From: Aquaspirillum sp. LM1 | GTDB lineage: Bacteria > Pseudomonadota > Gammaproteobacteria > Burkholderiales > Aquaspirillaceae | DNA length: 64,000 nucleotides | Assembly (NCBI RefSeq): GCF_002002905.1 | Contig: NZ_CP019509.1 | Coordinates: 2,785,001-2,849,000 of the forward strand | Direction: 5' to 3' | Shown here: positions 17,522 through 26,751 of the stretch, piece by piece | Layout of the letters: the number at the start of each line of letters is the position of its first letter | How positions within the stretch are numbered: position 1 is the stretch's first letter | Translations under genes and position numbers: made by a program | Notes under the pieces: generated by a model | The model's input: only the letters and a program-made list of their open reading frames with translations | What the model was told of the DNA's origin: nothing | The model's database searches: none

Positions 17522-18736
17522 ATGCTATCAGCGACTTCCCGTCCGTATATCGACGCCAGCGTGCCGGTACTGCGCGAACACGGCCACACCATCACCCGGC
17601 AGTTTTACCAGAACATGTTTGCCGCCCACCCCGAACTGCACAATCTGTTCAATCTGGGCAACCAGGCCAGCGGCGTCCAGCAGCAATCACTGGCGGCAGC
17701 GGTATTTGCCTATGCGGCCAATATCGACAACGCCGCCGCACTGGCACCGGTGCTGGAGCGGATTGTCCACAAGCACGCCGCCGTGGGCATTGTGCCGGCG
17801 CACTATCCGATTGTGGGCCGACACCTGCTGGGTGCCATTCAGCAAGTGCTGGGCGATGCCGCCACACCCGCGCTGATGGCCGCCTGGGACGAAGCCTACT
17901 GGCTGCTGGCTGGCGAGCTGATTGCCGCCGAAGCACGGCTGTACCAGACCGTCGGCCAGGCCCCCGGTGCCTTGCAGACATTGCGCGTGGTGGCGCGCGA
18001 AGACGACAGCGCCAATGTGGTGTCGTGGTATCTGCAAACCGCCGATGGCCGCTCGCCAGGTGCGTTTGCCCCTGGCCAGTATGTCAGCGTGGCGGTGCAA
18101 TTTGACCACCCGACCGTGCGCCAGCTGCGCCAGTACAGCCTGTCCGACCACCCGGCGCAGCCACACTGGCGCATCACCGTCAAACGTGAAGCCGGTCAGG
18201 CCGACACCCCGGCTGGCCGGGTATCAAACTGGCTGCACAGCCACTTGCACGTCGGCGACAGCCTGCCGGTGAGTGCGGCATTTGGCGATTTTCAGCCGCA
18301 GCTGGATGGCGATACGCCACTGGTGCTGATTTCTGCCGGCGTTGGCGTCACCCCGATGACCGCCGTCCTGGCCAGCCTGGCGGCGCAAGGCAGCCCCCGC
18401 CCGCTGCACTGGCTGCACGCCTGCCGCGACGGCCAGCACCAGGTATTGCGCAGCGCCATCGATCAGGCCGCCGCCCAGCTGCCGCAGCTGCAACGCAGTG
18501 TCTGGTATGAAACCCCGCAGGCCAGCGACCAGCAGGGAAAAGATTACCAGCACGCCGGGCGCATGCAGCTGGCCGGCGTGCTACCCGCCCAACCCGCCAA
18601 CGCCCAGTATTATCTGTGCGGTCCAGCGGCATTCATGCGCGCCCAGTGGCAGGCGCTGCTGGCGCACGGCGTGCCGATGCAGCAGATTCAGCGCGAAGTA
18701 TTTGGCCCGGAACTGCTTGAGCATTTGCTCGGCTGA
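17522..18736 (+). CDS. hmp: Flavohaemoglobin, nitric oxide dioxygenase
   Basis: 404 residues, full length. The N-terminal globin domain has Tyr29 (B10), Gln53 (E7) and proximal His85 at the positions known from E. coli Hmp. The FAD domain follows (SWYLQTADG, then RQLRQYSLSDHP) and the NAD domain ends the protein (LISAGVGVTPM, YYLCGPAAFM, FGPELLEHL). It converts NO and O2 to nitrate using NADPH. The ATG sits behind GGAGAC. An NsrR-like operator precedes it and the nsrR gene is directly upstream, so NO-induced derepression is predicted. Confidence 0.96.
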   Translation: MLSATSRPYIDASVPVLREHGHTITRQFYQNMFAAHPELHNLFNLGNQASGVQQQSLAAAVFAYAANIDNAAALAPVLERIVHKHAAVGIVPAHYPIVGRHLLGAIQQVLGDAATPALMAAWDEAYWLLAGELIAAEARLYQTVGQAPGALQTLRVVAREDDSANVVSWYLQTADGRSPGAFAPGQYVSVAVQFDHPTVRQLRQYSLSDHPAQPHWRITVKREAGQADTPAGRVSNWLHSHLHVGDSLPVSAAFGDFQPQLDGDTPLVLISAGVGVTPMTAVLASLAAQGSPRPLHWLHACRDGQHQVLRSAIDQAAAQLPQLQRSVWYETPQASDQQGKDYQHAGRMQLAGVLPAQPANAQYYLCGPAAFMRAQWQALLAHGVPMQQIQREVFGPELLEHLLG

Positions 18737-18747
18737 CCCGTCCCCCG

Positions 18748-18779
18748 GGCGCTGATGGCCATTGTCAGGCATCAGCGCC
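18748..18779. other. Perfect 10-bp hairpin between hmp and the downstream chemoreceptor
   Basis: GGCGCTGATG pairs with CATCAGCGCC around a 12-base loop. There is no T-run, so it is probably not a terminator. It ends 6 bases before the chemoreceptor ribosome-binding site and could set the relative expression of the two genes. Confidence 0.5.
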
Positions 18780-18796
18780 TGGCGCAGGAGACTCCC

Positions 18797-19882
18797 ATGT
18801 GGATTACCCGTCATGAATGGCAACAGCTGCAGCAGCAGTTGGCTGCCCATCAACAGCAACAGCAAACCTGGCGCGAGACGCTGGCCGAACGCGACGCACA
18901 ACTGAGCGCCCAGGCCAGCCTGCTGGCCAAATACACGCAACAGCAGGCACTGACCCAGCGCCTGCATCAGGGCATGGGCCAGTTTGGCCATTCGCTGGAC
19001 AGCACCCGCGATGCCCTGCAACAACTGGCCGACCTGCTTGGCCTGGCCCAGCACAGCAGTGACACACTGGCCCCCTTGCGCACCGCCTACTGCAGCGCCT
19101 TTAGCGCCATTGGCGAAGCGCTGAACCACCTGAGCCAGCAACGCCAGCACACCAGCCAGCTGCTGGCCGAGCTGAACCAGCACGCCGACAGCATTCGCAG
19201 CAAGGTGGGGCTGATTCACCAGATTGCCGAGCAAACCAATCTGCTGGCGCTGAACGCCGCCATTGAGGCCGCCCGCGCCGGTGAGCAAGGGCGCGGCTTT
19301 GCCGTGGTGGCCGATGCCGTGCGCACCCTGGCCGACCGCACCGTGGAAGCCTCGCGGCAGATCGAACACACCGTCGAGCAGATTGGCGCGCATGGCACCG
19401 AAGTGCAGCGCGACGAGCAGCACACGCTGGCGGCCCTGCATGCCTGCCAAAGCCATACTGACCAGGCTAGCGAAGGACTGACCGCGCTGATGGCCGTGGT
19501 GGAACGCATGGCGGATGGCCTGCACCGCGCCGCCCTGCTGGGACGGATCGAACAGGCCAATATGGAAGAAATCACCCTGAAACTGGCGGTGTATCAGGTG
19601 CTGTCCGGCCAGTCCGAACTGCGCGCAGAAGCGCTACCCGACCACCGCCACTGCCGGCTGGGCCAATGGTACAGCACCAACACTGTGCGCCAGCTGTTTG
19701 GCCAGACCCACGACTACCAGGCGCTGGAAGCCCCGCATGCGGCAGTGCATCACCATGCCAGCCAGGCCATCAGCCAGTACTGGGCGGGCCAGCCAGAGCA
19801 GGCCCTGGCGTCGTGCCAGGCCATGGAACAGGCCAATGCCCAGGTGATGGCCGGTTTGCGCCGCTTGCTGGCCACCGGCTGA
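18797..19882 (+). CDS. Soluble methyl-accepting chemotaxis protein with C-terminal CZB zinc-binding domain
   Basis: 361 residues with no membrane segment. Residues 1-60 are glutamine-rich coiled coil; about 85-200 form the chemotaxis signalling domain with the hairpin tip [20 protein letters not shown]. Residues about 254-330 form a CZB domain with Cys286 (RHCRLGQWY) and His314/His318. In known proteins the CZB zinc site with its cysteine senses hypochlorous acid or other oxidants (TlpD, McpA). The signalling domain is short. It lies 60 bases after hmp on the same strand, without a terminator between, so co-expression with NO detoxification is likely. AGGAG 6 bases before ATG 18797 fixes the start. 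Confidence 0.9.
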   Translation: MWITRHEWQQLQQQLAAHQQQQQTWRETLAERDAQLSAQASLLAKYTQQQALTQRLHQGMGQFGHSLDSTRDALQQLADLLGLAQHSSDTLAPLRTAYCSAFSAIGEALNHLSQQRQHTSQLLAELNQHADSIRSKVGLIHQIAEQTNLLALNAAIEAARAGEQGRGFAVVADAVRTLADRTVEASRQIEHTVEQIGAHGTEVQRDEQHTLAALHACQSHTDQASEGLTALMAVVERMADGLHRAALLGRIEQANMEEITLKLAVYQVLSGQSELRAEALPDHRHCRLGQWYSTNTVRQLFGQTHDYQALEAPHAAVHHHASQAISQYWAGQPEQALASCQAMEQANAQVMAGLRRLLATG

Positions 19883-19949
19883 CTGCCGCGCCAACCCGCC
19901 AAGGCGGCCCATGCGGGCAACCGCCGGCCCCATGCAAACTAGTAGCCAG

Positions 19950-20621
19950 TCACGTTGAAACGCGAGGATAAAGACGAGCAAGCTTACGCCGGGCATCCTG
20001 AGTGGAGAACTTCCACTTGACGGGGATGGCGTTGGCGTTGCGTTCACGCACATTGGCCTCAACCTCGCGTCGCAGCATTTCTTCATCGGCGATACGTTGC
20101 GACAAACACATATTCGACAGCACAGCCAGCTCAAGCTCGGCAATGTTGAGCCAGCTGCCATGCTTGGGGGTGTAGTGAAACTCCAGCTTCCTGGCAATGG
20201 CGCGGGCTTCTTCTGGCTGAAACGCTTCGTAGAGAGAGGCTGTTTTGTGGGTGTTCAGGTTGTCCAGAACAACCCGAATCACTTCCGCGTCCGGGTAGCA
20301 TTCGACGATGTGCCGCATGGCGTGAGCAAAGTCGATCTTGGTGCGGCGCTCCATGATCAGCACCTCCCGCCAGCCCCGCTTCGGTTCGCAGATCATCATC
20401 AGATTGCGCACGCCGTTGCGCTTGTATTCAGTATCCTGACGAGCGGGCGCGCTGGGTTGTGGCGGTATGGGTTCACGCACCTCACCAATCAGTTGCTTCG
20501 GGCTTTCGTCGAAGCAGATGACCGGGCGTGCCGGATCATAGGGTTCTGCGTACAAATCAAGCAGATCTTCCATCGGCGCAACAAATTCGGCGCCGACCTC
20601 AGGAATACACCACTCCTGCAC
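19950..20621 (-). CDS. IS630-family transposase, catalytic part (copy 1)
   Basis: 223 residues, the DDE catalytic part: VICFDES (first Asp), VRVVLDN-type segment RVVLDNLNTHKT (second Asp), and HGSWLNIAELELAVL (Glu). It overlaps the upstream part by 23 bases in another frame. In uninterrupted relatives both parts form a single protein; a join at the A7 run near 20640-20660 would give LKPWQVQEWCIPE, the usual junction of this family. It differs from copy 2 at one residue seen (LIMERR versus LIMQRR). Confidence 0.9.
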   Translation of the reverse strand: MQEWCIPEVGAEFVAPMEDLLDLYAEPYDPARPVICFDESPKQLIGEVREPIPPQPSAPARQDTEYKRNGVRNLMMICEPKRGWREVLIMERRTKIDFAHAMRHIVECYPDAEVIRVVLDNLNTHKTASLYEAFQPEEARAIARKLEFHYTPKHGSWLNIAELELAVLSNMCLSQRIADEEMLRREVEANVRERNANAIPVKWKFSTQDARRKLARLYPRVST

Positions 20622-21063
20622 CTGCCACGGTTTTAAGGTGTTTTTTTAAAAGCCGACGCACCGTTTCGTGACTGAACGAATCGGCGTATCCCAGTTGTAC
20701 GACCTTGTCGGCCAACAGACGCAAGGTCCAGTGGTCATGTCCGGCGGGAGGTGGGGTACAGGCGGTGGCAATCACATGGGCGCATTGCTTATCCGTCAAT
20801 TTCGGCGCTTTTCCAGGACGCGGTCTATCGCTCAACGCGGCTTCGACGCCTTCTTCGACACATCGTTGCCGGGTGTGGTGGATCATGGTGGCGGACACGG
20901 CCAGGGCTTCCATGATCGCCGTATCCTTACAGCCCGCTGCCGCCTTCAGCAGTATCCTGGCCCGCGTTTGCTTGCGCGCTGCGCACTTGCCCTTGCACAG
21001 TATGGCTTCCAGCATTTCGACTTCGTCATCTGTCAGCGTGACACGATACTTGATGGCGGGCAT
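20599..21063 (-). CDS. IS630-family transposase, N-terminal DNA-binding part (copy 1)
   Basis: 154 residues with helix-turn-helix segments (AARKQTRARILLKAAAGCKD, then LAVSATMIHHTRQRCVEEGV) and the proline-rich linker. These bind the terminal inverted repeats. The last 10 residues after the A7 run are out of the family frame, so the functional product probably needs a frameshift onto the catalytic part. It differs from copy 2 at one residue (EAILCKGK versus EAILRKGK). Confidence 0.9.
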   Translation of the reverse strand: MPAIKYRVTLTDDEVEMLEAILCKGKCAARKQTRARILLKAAAGCKDTAIMEALAVSATMIHHTRQRCVEEGVEAALSDRPRPGKAPKLTDKQCAHVIATACTPPPAGHDHWTLRLLADKVVQLGYADSFSHETVRRLLKKHLKTVAGAGVVYS

Positions 21064-21221
21064 GGTGGTTTCCTCAGCGGGGTTGTGCCGTCCTGTATGC
21101 AGCAGCTGTGCCTATTATCTGTTCAGATCATGGTGACTGACTACTAGTAGCCAGTCACCATGATTTGAACCGATTGACTGGTGCCTAGACCGCTTTCGGT
21201 ATGAACTTCACCTGAGGGGTC

Positions 21222-21241
21222 GTTCCCGCGCAGGCGGGAAC
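21222..21241. repeat. REP-like hairpin 1 inside the MITE
   Basis: GTTCCCGC, loop GCAG, GCGGGAAC: a perfect 8-bp stem. It is of the same type as the hairpins at 12276-12295 and 21330-21349, in inverted orientation relative to hairpin 2. Confidence 0.75.
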
Positions 21242-21329
21242 CCAGACCGCACCACAGTGTGCGCGGTGGGCATGGCGCAGGTAAGCGCTCGTGAGAACTC
21301 ACCCCGCTGTGCGCTGTGGACACGCCTGG

Positions 21330-21349
21330 ATTCCCGCCTGCGCGGGAAT
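21330..21349. repeat. REP-like hairpin 2 inside the MITE
   Basis: ATTCCCGC, loop CTGC, GCGGGAAT, with left flank CCTGG and right flank GAC as in the hairpin at 12276-12295. Confidence 0.75.
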
Positions 21350-21421
21350 GACTCGGTGTCGTGCGGCGAGTAGTTCTTCGTGGCGACATGAACCCTTGTG
21401 TTTCAACGTGACTGGCTACTA

Positions 21422-21460
21422 GCTGCCAGTCATTTGCTTCATATCATCGTGACTGGCTAC
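21422..21460. mobile_element. 39-bp relic with IS630-type ends
   Basis: GCTGCCAGTCAT at the left and GTGACTGGCTAC at the right face each other only 39 bases apart, directly after the TA that closes the MITE. It looks like a collapsed or solo-end remnant of the same element family. Confidence 0.55.
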
Positions 21461-21527
21461 CAGGTCTGGGGGTGTGCGCCCTCATGCCGTCAGTGCCGAC
21501 ATGAGGGAACGCTGCGGACAAGCAAAA

Positions 21528-23903
21528 TCAACTGGCGGGGCGAATGATCCGCGTTGGATCGGTGTTCAGCACGTCCTGCCTGTCGGGGGCTGGCGGCCCA
21601 TCCAGCTTGAAAAACCGTGCCATGCCGTGCAGGGTGTCTACTTGTGTCTGCATGGTGTCGGCAATCGATTTGGTCAGGTGGATGGTGTGGCGCGACAGCT
21701 CGCTTTCCCTGGCCTGATGCATGGCCAGTTCGGCGGCCTGCGCCACTTTGTCTTTCAGCGTGTCGGCGCTCTGAAAAATCATCTGGAAAATCCCGGCAGT
21801 GGAGCCTGCCTTGTCCACGCCCAGATGAATGGCCTGCAGGCCGGCGTGGGTGATGTCCACCGTGTGCGCCGACTGGGTTTTCAGCGCTTTGACCTTATGC
21901 TGGATATCGGCGGTGGCCTGCTGGGTTTTGCCAGCCAGCGCGCGCACTTCATCGGCCACCACGGCAAAACTGCGGCCATGTTCGCCAGCGCGGGCGGCTT
22001 CGATGGCGGCATTCAGCGCCAGCAGGTTGGTCTGGTCGGCAATGCTGCTGATCATGCCGGTAATGTGCTCGATATCCGCTACGCTCAGGCTCAGGGTGTC
22101 CACATTGTCCTTGAAGGTGCCCATGATGCCGGAAATTTCGTGCATGCTGCCCAGAATATGGTCGAGCGAATGGCTGCCTTCGGTCGAGCGCTGGCTCATC
22201 ACTTCAGAGGCCGCCTGCGCTTCGCCCATCAGTTGCTCCACCTGATGCACGCCATCCAGCAGCGCGCTGTTGTAGCGTGATAATTGTCCGGAGGCGCTGT
22301 CCAGTTCTTTGGAAGAATGGTCGAGCTGGCCGGTGATGTCGATCAGGTTGCCCACAAACTGGCGCAGGCGCTGCACCATCGACGCCATGGCCTGGCCCAG
22401 GGTGTCGCGCTCGCTTTTGGGCATGGCATCCTTGCCCAGCGCCCCCTGGGCAATGTTGTGCGCCACATGGGTAATGTCGTTGAGTTCGTCTACCAGAAGG
22501 TTGAACACCACGGCAATGTCGCCGGCTTCGGTGCCGATTTCCGGGGTGATCTTGCGGCTGAAGTCACCGCTTTTCACCATGTAGGAGATGGTGTCGTAGG
22601 TGTCCAGCATGGTTTGTTTGGCACCATGCTCGGCTTCGTTCAGGCCGCGTGCTTCATACTCTGGCGGCACGCGCAGGATGCGCATCCACTTCATGGCCAT
22701 GAACAGAATCAGGCCAAACAGAAAGGCCCAGGAAAAAGCGGTGAGTGCGCCAATGGCCTGCACGCCCAGCTGGGCCCAGTGGTCTTTCAGCGGCAGCGCG
22801 CTTTCTGGCGCGCACAAGGCCAGCGCCAGGGTGCCGTAGGTGCCGCAAAAGCCATGTACCGGCACCGCGCCCACCGGGTCGTCAATTTTCAGTTTCAGCA
22901 GCAGCACTTCGGCAAAATACACCACAAAACCGGCACCAAAGCCAATCAGGAACGCGCCCATCGGCTCAAGCACCGCACAGCCAGCGGTGACCGCCACCAG
23001 CCCGGCCAGCGCGCCATTCAGGATATGCTCGGCGCGGAATTTTCCGGTGAGGGTTTTCGACACGGCAAAGGCAGTGATCGACGCCACCGACCCGGCAATC
23101 GAGGTGTTCACTACAATCTTGGCAATGCTGCCATCGCCAATCAGCGTGCTGCCGCCATTGAAGCCAAACCAGCCAAACCACAGGATGAAGGTGCCCAATA
23201 CCGCGCTGGGAATGGACGAGCCGGGAATGTCATTGGCGCTGCCGTCGGCGTTGAACTTGCCCAGCCGGGGGCCCAGCACCAGTGCGCCGGCCAGCCCCAC
23301 CCAGCCGCCAATCGAATGCACCACGGCGGATCCGGCAAAATCGACAAAATTCAGCTGGAACAGCCAGCCTTCGCTATTCCACGCCCAATGGCCGTACAGC
23401 GGGTAAATCAGCGCGGAAATCACCACGGTGGAAATCAGATACGACTCAAAGCGCATGCGTTCGGCCACCGCGCCCGACACAATGGTGGCTGCCGTGCCGG
23501 CAAACACCGCCTGAAAAATGAAGTAGGCGTAATCGTAGGGCTCGGATTTGCCGTCCAGGAAAAACCCTTCCAGCCCGATGATGCCATTGCCGCTGGTGCC
23601 AAACATGAAGGCAAAGCCCACAGCAAAAAATGTCACCATGGAAAAAATCAGGTCACTGAAGTTTTTCAGCGAGACATTGATCGAATTCTTGGCGCGCACC
23701 AGCCCGGATTCCAGCGCAGAAAACCCGGCCTGCATGAAAAACACCAGCGCGGCGCGCAGGATGATCCAGATGAAGTTCAGGTTTTCCTGGGTGGTGGGTG
23801 GGGTGTGCAGCGCGGCCTGGGCGGGTGGGCTGACCAGCGCGGCCCATAGCAGGGCCATGCCGGGCAAGTGCAGGGGGGAACGGAACATGTTTTGTCTGCT
23901 CAT
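21528..23903 (-). CDS. Ammonium transporter (Amt) fused to a methyl-accepting chemotaxis domain
   Basis: 791 residues. A signal-like N-terminus (1-31) precedes a complete Amt channel (about 40-410, 11 hydrophobic helices). The Amt signature runs from D188 to R213; the twin pore histidines are H196 (AVVHSIGG) and H350 (AVPVHGFCG), and [11 protein letters not shown] marks the Phe-gate region. The usual Amt C-terminal tail ([17 protein letters not shown]) is intact, followed by a HAMP-like segment (446-475, [12 protein letters not shown]) and a signalling domain (about 510-760) with the tip [20 protein letters not shown]. Known Amt fusions carry kinase or diguanylate cyclase outputs; here the output is chemotaxis. 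I infer an ammonium chemoreceptor that may also transport. No strong ribosome-binding site is seen at ATG 23903; ATG 23888 is an alternative. Confidence 0.93.
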   Translation of the reverse strand: MSRQNMFRSPLHLPGMALLWAALVSPPAQAALHTPPTTQENLNFIWIILRAALVFFMQAGFSALESGLVRAKNSINVSLKNFSDLIFSMVTFFAVGFAFMFGTSGNGIIGLEGFFLDGKSEPYDYAYFIFQAVFAGTAATIVSGAVAERMRFESYLISTVVISALIYPLYGHWAWNSEGWLFQLNFVDFAGSAVVHSIGGWVGLAGALVLGPRLGKFNADGSANDIPGSSIPSAVLGTFILWFGWFGFNGGSTLIGDGSIAKIVVNTSIAGSVASITAFAVSKTLTGKFRAEHILNGALAGLVAVTAGCAVLEPMGAFLIGFGAGFVVYFAEVLLLKLKIDDPVGAVPVHGFCGTYGTLALALCAPESALPLKDHWAQLGVQAIGALTAFSWAFLFGLILFMAMKWMRILRVPPEYEARGLNEAEHGAKQTMLDTYDTISYMVKSGDFSRKITPEIGTEAGDIAVVFNLLVDELNDITHVAHNIAQGALGKDAMPKSERDTLGQAMASMVQRLRQFVGNLIDITGQLDHSSKELDSASGQLSRYNSALLDGVHQVEQLMGEAQAASEVMSQRSTEGSHSLDHILGSMHEISGIMGTFKDNVDTLSLSVADIEHITGMISSIADQTNLLALNAAIEAARAGEHGRSFAVVADEVRALAGKTQQATADIQHKVKALKTQSAHTVDITHAGLQAIHLGVDKAGSTAGIFQMIFQSADTLKDKVAQAAELAMHQARESELSRHTIHLTKSIADTMQTQVDTLHGMARFFKLDGPPAPDRQDVLNTDPTRIIRPAS

Positions 23904-24070
23904 CCAGGAATGGTTCGTCAGGGAGGCCCATCTGCATCACCTGACGATTGTGTGGATTCCAACAAAATACTGATGAAGCTGACAATTTCTCCCGAGATCA
24001 CGTTGAGCGTCAGCCACGGTTTGCTTGGCTATCAGTAAAATGACCTAATCAAGCGCGCACAGTTAAAGCA

Positions 24071-24105
24071 ATACCGGGACCATCTGCTGGCCCCGGTATC
24101 TTTTT
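24071..24105 (+). terminator. Hairpin with T-run between the two chemoreceptor genes
   Basis: ATACCGGG (24071-24078) pairs with CCCGGTAT (24092-24099), followed by C and TTTTT. The T-run favours plus-strand transcripts although both neighbouring genes are on the minus strand; on the minus strand only TTGCTTT follows, so it may act weakly after the downstream receptor gene. Confidence 0.45.
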
Positions 24106-24135
24106 ATGGCTGAATCAGTCCGTTCGAACGGCTGT

Positions 24136-25884
24136 TTATGTCCGGAACTGCAATACCGCTCCGTGCATATCCTGTGCCAGCTGGTGCAGCTGTTCCGCTG
24201 CCTGGTTGGCCTGATGAATGGCCTGGTGCGCGCCCTGGCTCAGTTCGGCCACATGGTCAATTTCGCCGTTCATCTGCGCGCTGGCCTGTGACTGTTCGCG
24301 CACTGCTCTGGCGATATGCTCAAACGATTCCACGGTGTCCAGCGATTTTTCGGCAATGCCGCCCACCACCTGGCGTGCCTGTTCAGCCAGCTCGATGCCG
24401 GCCTGCACCTGGTCAATCTGCGATTGCATCAGCGTAGTGGCGTGGGTGGTGTAGCGGGTGATGTCCTGAATCATGCGCTGGATTTCCAGCGTCGAGCGCG
24501 AGGTGCGTTCGGCCAGCTTGCGCACTTCGTCGGCCACCACGGCAAAGCCGCGCCCGGATTCGCCGGCGCGGGCGGCTTCAATCGCGGCATTCAGCGCCAG
24601 CAGATTGGTCTGGTCGGCAATTTCGTCGATGATTTTCACCACCGAGCCAATTTGCGTGGACATCGCGTCCAGCTCGGTGACCGCCTGTGAAGATTGGTCG
24701 GCGATGGTGGAGATCTTGCCAATCTCGTCATGCAGCGCGTCGATCACCTGCAGGCTATTGCTGGAATGCTGGCCAAACTCGCTGGACAGCTCGCTCATGT
24801 CGCTGGCGCGCACGGAAATCTGGCCAATACTGGCGGTCAGTTTTTCCATTGAGCTGGCCATGGAGCTGGTGGAGTGGGTCTGGCTTTCTGCCACCTTGCC
24901 AATATTGCGTGTGGCACCAGACAAGGTGGCGCTGGCCTGTTGCAGGTCGGTGGCCTTGGCCTGAATCATGAACACCATGGTGCGCAGCGACTGCTGCATG
25001 GCGTGAACATGGCCCAGCAGGCTGTCGGCGCGGGCCTGGCTGGCGCTGGCGGCAGACAGATCGCCTGCGGCAATCTGGCGCACAATCTCCACCACCTGTG
25101 CCGGCTCGCCACCGAGTAGCCTCAGCAGATGGCGGTAGACATAGCCCAGCGCCAGCATCAGCCCAAGCAGGTTGACCAGCATCATCACCCCGGTCAACCA
25201 CTGCGCGTCGCGCTGGCCGTCGCGGGCCAGATCAATCGCCTGCTGGGTGCGCTGGTCCATCAGCAGATAAAAATCATCCACCGGTTTCATGATCTTGGCT
25301 TTTTCTCGGTGATAGGCGGCGTCGTGCATCAGCTTGCGTGCCAGCTCGAAATCCGGCGGTGCTTCGCGGCTGAAACCGCCCTGGCCATCGGCAAACTTGC
25401 CCTTGACGGCATTCATTGCCACGGTTTCGGTATTCACCAGCCCGTCAGAATTGGCCTTGGCCTCGTTCAGCTTGGCAAATTCGGCCTCGCTGAAGCCAGC
25501 CTGCTTCATCAGGTCGAGCAGCGCGGCTTTTTGCCCATCCGGACGTGGCTTGGCCTGGCCGGCGGCAACAAAGTCCCAGTAAATCCGGTGGTAGGCTTCC
25601 GGCATTGGCTTTTCGCCATTGCGGATGGCCAGGATGTCCCAGTATTGCTGCTCGTAGCTGGCTTCGCCGGTGACCACATAGGTCCGGGCCAGCCGGGTGA
25701 GGTCATCTGAGCTTTGCCGCAGCATGTCGGCCAGCAAATAGGACTGGTAGCGTTGACGTTCTGCCGTGGCCACCTGCTCGCTGGCGGTAGACAGCCGGGT
25801 GATGGCCCATGCCATCAAGCCGACCATGATGGTGGAAATGCCCACCATGCCCCAGAACAGGGTCTTGATTTTAAGCGTTTTCAT
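24136..25884 (-). CDS. Transmembrane methyl-accepting chemotaxis protein
   Basis: 582 residues in classic receptor order. TM1 is at about 8-29 ([19 protein letters not shown]), followed by a periplasmic helical ligand domain of about 200 residues, TM2 at about 234-256 ([20 protein letters not shown]), a HAMP domain ([20 protein letters not shown]) and the signalling domain with tip [20 protein letters not shown]. The periplasmic part ([20 protein letters not shown]) resembles helical-bundle sensor modules; the ligand cannot be told. The start ATG 25884 follows GAGGCGGGAC. It lies upstream of the Amt fusion gene on the same strand, 232 bases apart, so separate promoters are likely. There is no C-terminal CheR pentapeptide. 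Confidence 0.93.
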   Translation of the reverse strand: MKTLKIKTLFWGMVGISTIMVGLMAWAITRLSTASEQVATAERQRYQSYLLADMLRQSSDDLTRLARTYVVTGEASYEQQYWDILAIRNGEKPMPEAYHRIYWDFVAAGQAKPRPDGQKAALLDLMKQAGFSEAEFAKLNEAKANSDGLVNTETVAMNAVKGKFADGQGGFSREAPPDFELARKLMHDAAYHREKAKIMKPVDDFYLLMDQRTQQAIDLARDGQRDAQWLTGVMMLVNLLGLMLALGYVYRHLLRLLGGEPAQVVEIVRQIAAGDLSAASASQARADSLLGHVHAMQQSLRTMVFMIQAKATDLQQASATLSGATRNIGKVAESQTHSTSSMASSMEKLTASIGQISVRASDMSELSSEFGQHSSNSLQVIDALHDEIGKISTIADQSSQAVTELDAMSTQIGSVVKIIDEIADQTNLLALNAAIEAARAGESGRGFAVVADEVRKLAERTSRSTLEIQRMIQDITRYTTHATTLMQSQIDQVQAGIELAEQARQVVGGIAEKSLDTVESFEHIARAVREQSQASAQMNGEIDHVAELSQGAHQAIHQANQAAEQLHQLAQDMHGAVLQFRT

Positions 25885-26203
25885 GAGTCCCGCCTCATTG
25901 CGCATACAGTAAAGAGGCTGATCCGGACCGCAGGCCTGGCCCTAGTGGTCCACGGTTCGACAGCCTGTCGGGCCAGTCAGCATGGCGGCACGGGCACGCC
26001 AGCGGGCAAAATGGCCAGACTCTCTTCGCGGACGAAAACCCCCGTTTCTGTCCGTTACTGTCTTTCCTTTATATGGGAAAATCTGGCCGTATCTTTCCGC
26101 TGCTACCCTATGTCGACGTCTGAACGGGCAGCGGCTGCCATGCCGCCCGTCCATCTCGCGGGAAAAGACAGAAGCAATCTTTGCGCCTCTTGCGGAAACT
26201 ACC
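25885..26203. other. Upstream region of the receptor gene, ended by IS copy 2
   Basis: About 320 bases without a gene. It should contain the receptor promoter; I see no clear sigma-54, flagellar sigma-28 or sigma-70 pair. It runs directly into the TA and left end of the second insertion sequence. Confidence 0.4.
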
Positions 26204-26286
26204 TAGTAGCCAGTCACCATGATCTGAACAGATAATAGGCACAGCTGCTGCATACAGGACGGCACAACCCCGCTGAGGAAACCACC

Positions 26287-26751
26287 ATGCCCGCCATCAA
26301 GTATCGTGTCACGCTGACAGATGACGAAGTCGAAATGCTGGAAGCCATACTGCGCAAGGGCAAGTGCGCAGCGCGCAAGCAAACGCGGGCCAGGATACTG
26401 CTGAAGGCGGCAGCGGGCTGTAAGGATACGGCGATCATGGAAGCCCTGGCCGTGTCCGCCACCATGATCCACCACACCCGGCAACGATGTGTCGAAGAAG
26501 GCGTCGAAGCCGCGTTGAGCGATAGACCGCGTCCTGGAAAAGCGCCGAAATTGACGGATAAGCAATGCGCCCATGTGATTGCCACCGCCTGTACCCCACC
26601 TCCCGCCGGACATGACCACTGGACCTTGCGTCTGTTGGCCGACAAGGTCGTACAACTGGGATACGCCGATTCGTTCAGTCACGAAACGGTGCGTCGGCTT
26701 TTAAAAAAACACCTTAAAACCGTGGCAGGTGCAGGAGTGGTGTATTCCTGA
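26287..26751 (+). CDS. IS630-family transposase, N-terminal DNA-binding part (copy 2)
   Basis: 154 residues, the same as in copy 1 except one residue (R for C in EAILRKGK). It runs through the run of seven A at 26703-26709, after which the frame leaves the family sequence and stops within 15 codons. A start with GAGGAAACCACC upstream is good. See copy 1 for function. Confidence 0.9.
   Translation: MPAIKYRVTLTDDEVEMLEAILRKGKCAARKQTRARILLKAAAGCKDTAIMEALAVSATMIHHTRQRCVEEGVEAALSDRPRPGKAPKLTDKQCAHVIATACTPPPAGHDHWTLRLLADKVVQLGYADSFSHETVRRLLKKHLKTVAGAGVVYS

Larger units (their letters stand above)
19942..21144 (-). mobile_element. IS630-family insertion sequence, copy 1
   Basis: 1203 bp bounded by terminal inverted repeats GTAGCCAGTCAC / GTGACTGACTAC (one mismatch) and flanked by TA on both sides (19940-19941, 21145-21146), the TA target duplication of the IS630/Tc1-mariner group. 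It contains two overlapping transposase frames. It has the same length as copy 2 and is nearly identical to it, in the opposite orientation. It inserted 60 bases after the CZB chemoreceptor stop. Confidence 0.93.
21147..21419. mobile_element. 273-bp MITE-like derivative of the IS630 element
   Basis: It starts GTAGCCAGTCACCATGAT and ends TTTCAACGTGACTGGCTAC, which are the left and right ends of the full IS respectively, and it is flanked by TA (21145-21146, shared with IS copy 1, and 21420-21421). The interior is unrelated to the transposase and carries two REP-like hairpins. It has no coding capacity, so it could only move with transposase supplied by the full copies. Confidence 0.85.

Noticed and set aside
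19950-21063. Treating the split transposase of copy 1 as an ordinary pseudogene
   Set aside because: Copy 2 has the same A7 split and both copies keep intact ends and TA duplications, so the split may be functional. I list the two parts as CDS.
22284-23849. Plus-strand open frame of 521 codons opposite the Amt-receptor fusion
   Set aside because: Reverse shadow with no recognisable domain. The minus-strand frame shows full Amt and receptor motifs.
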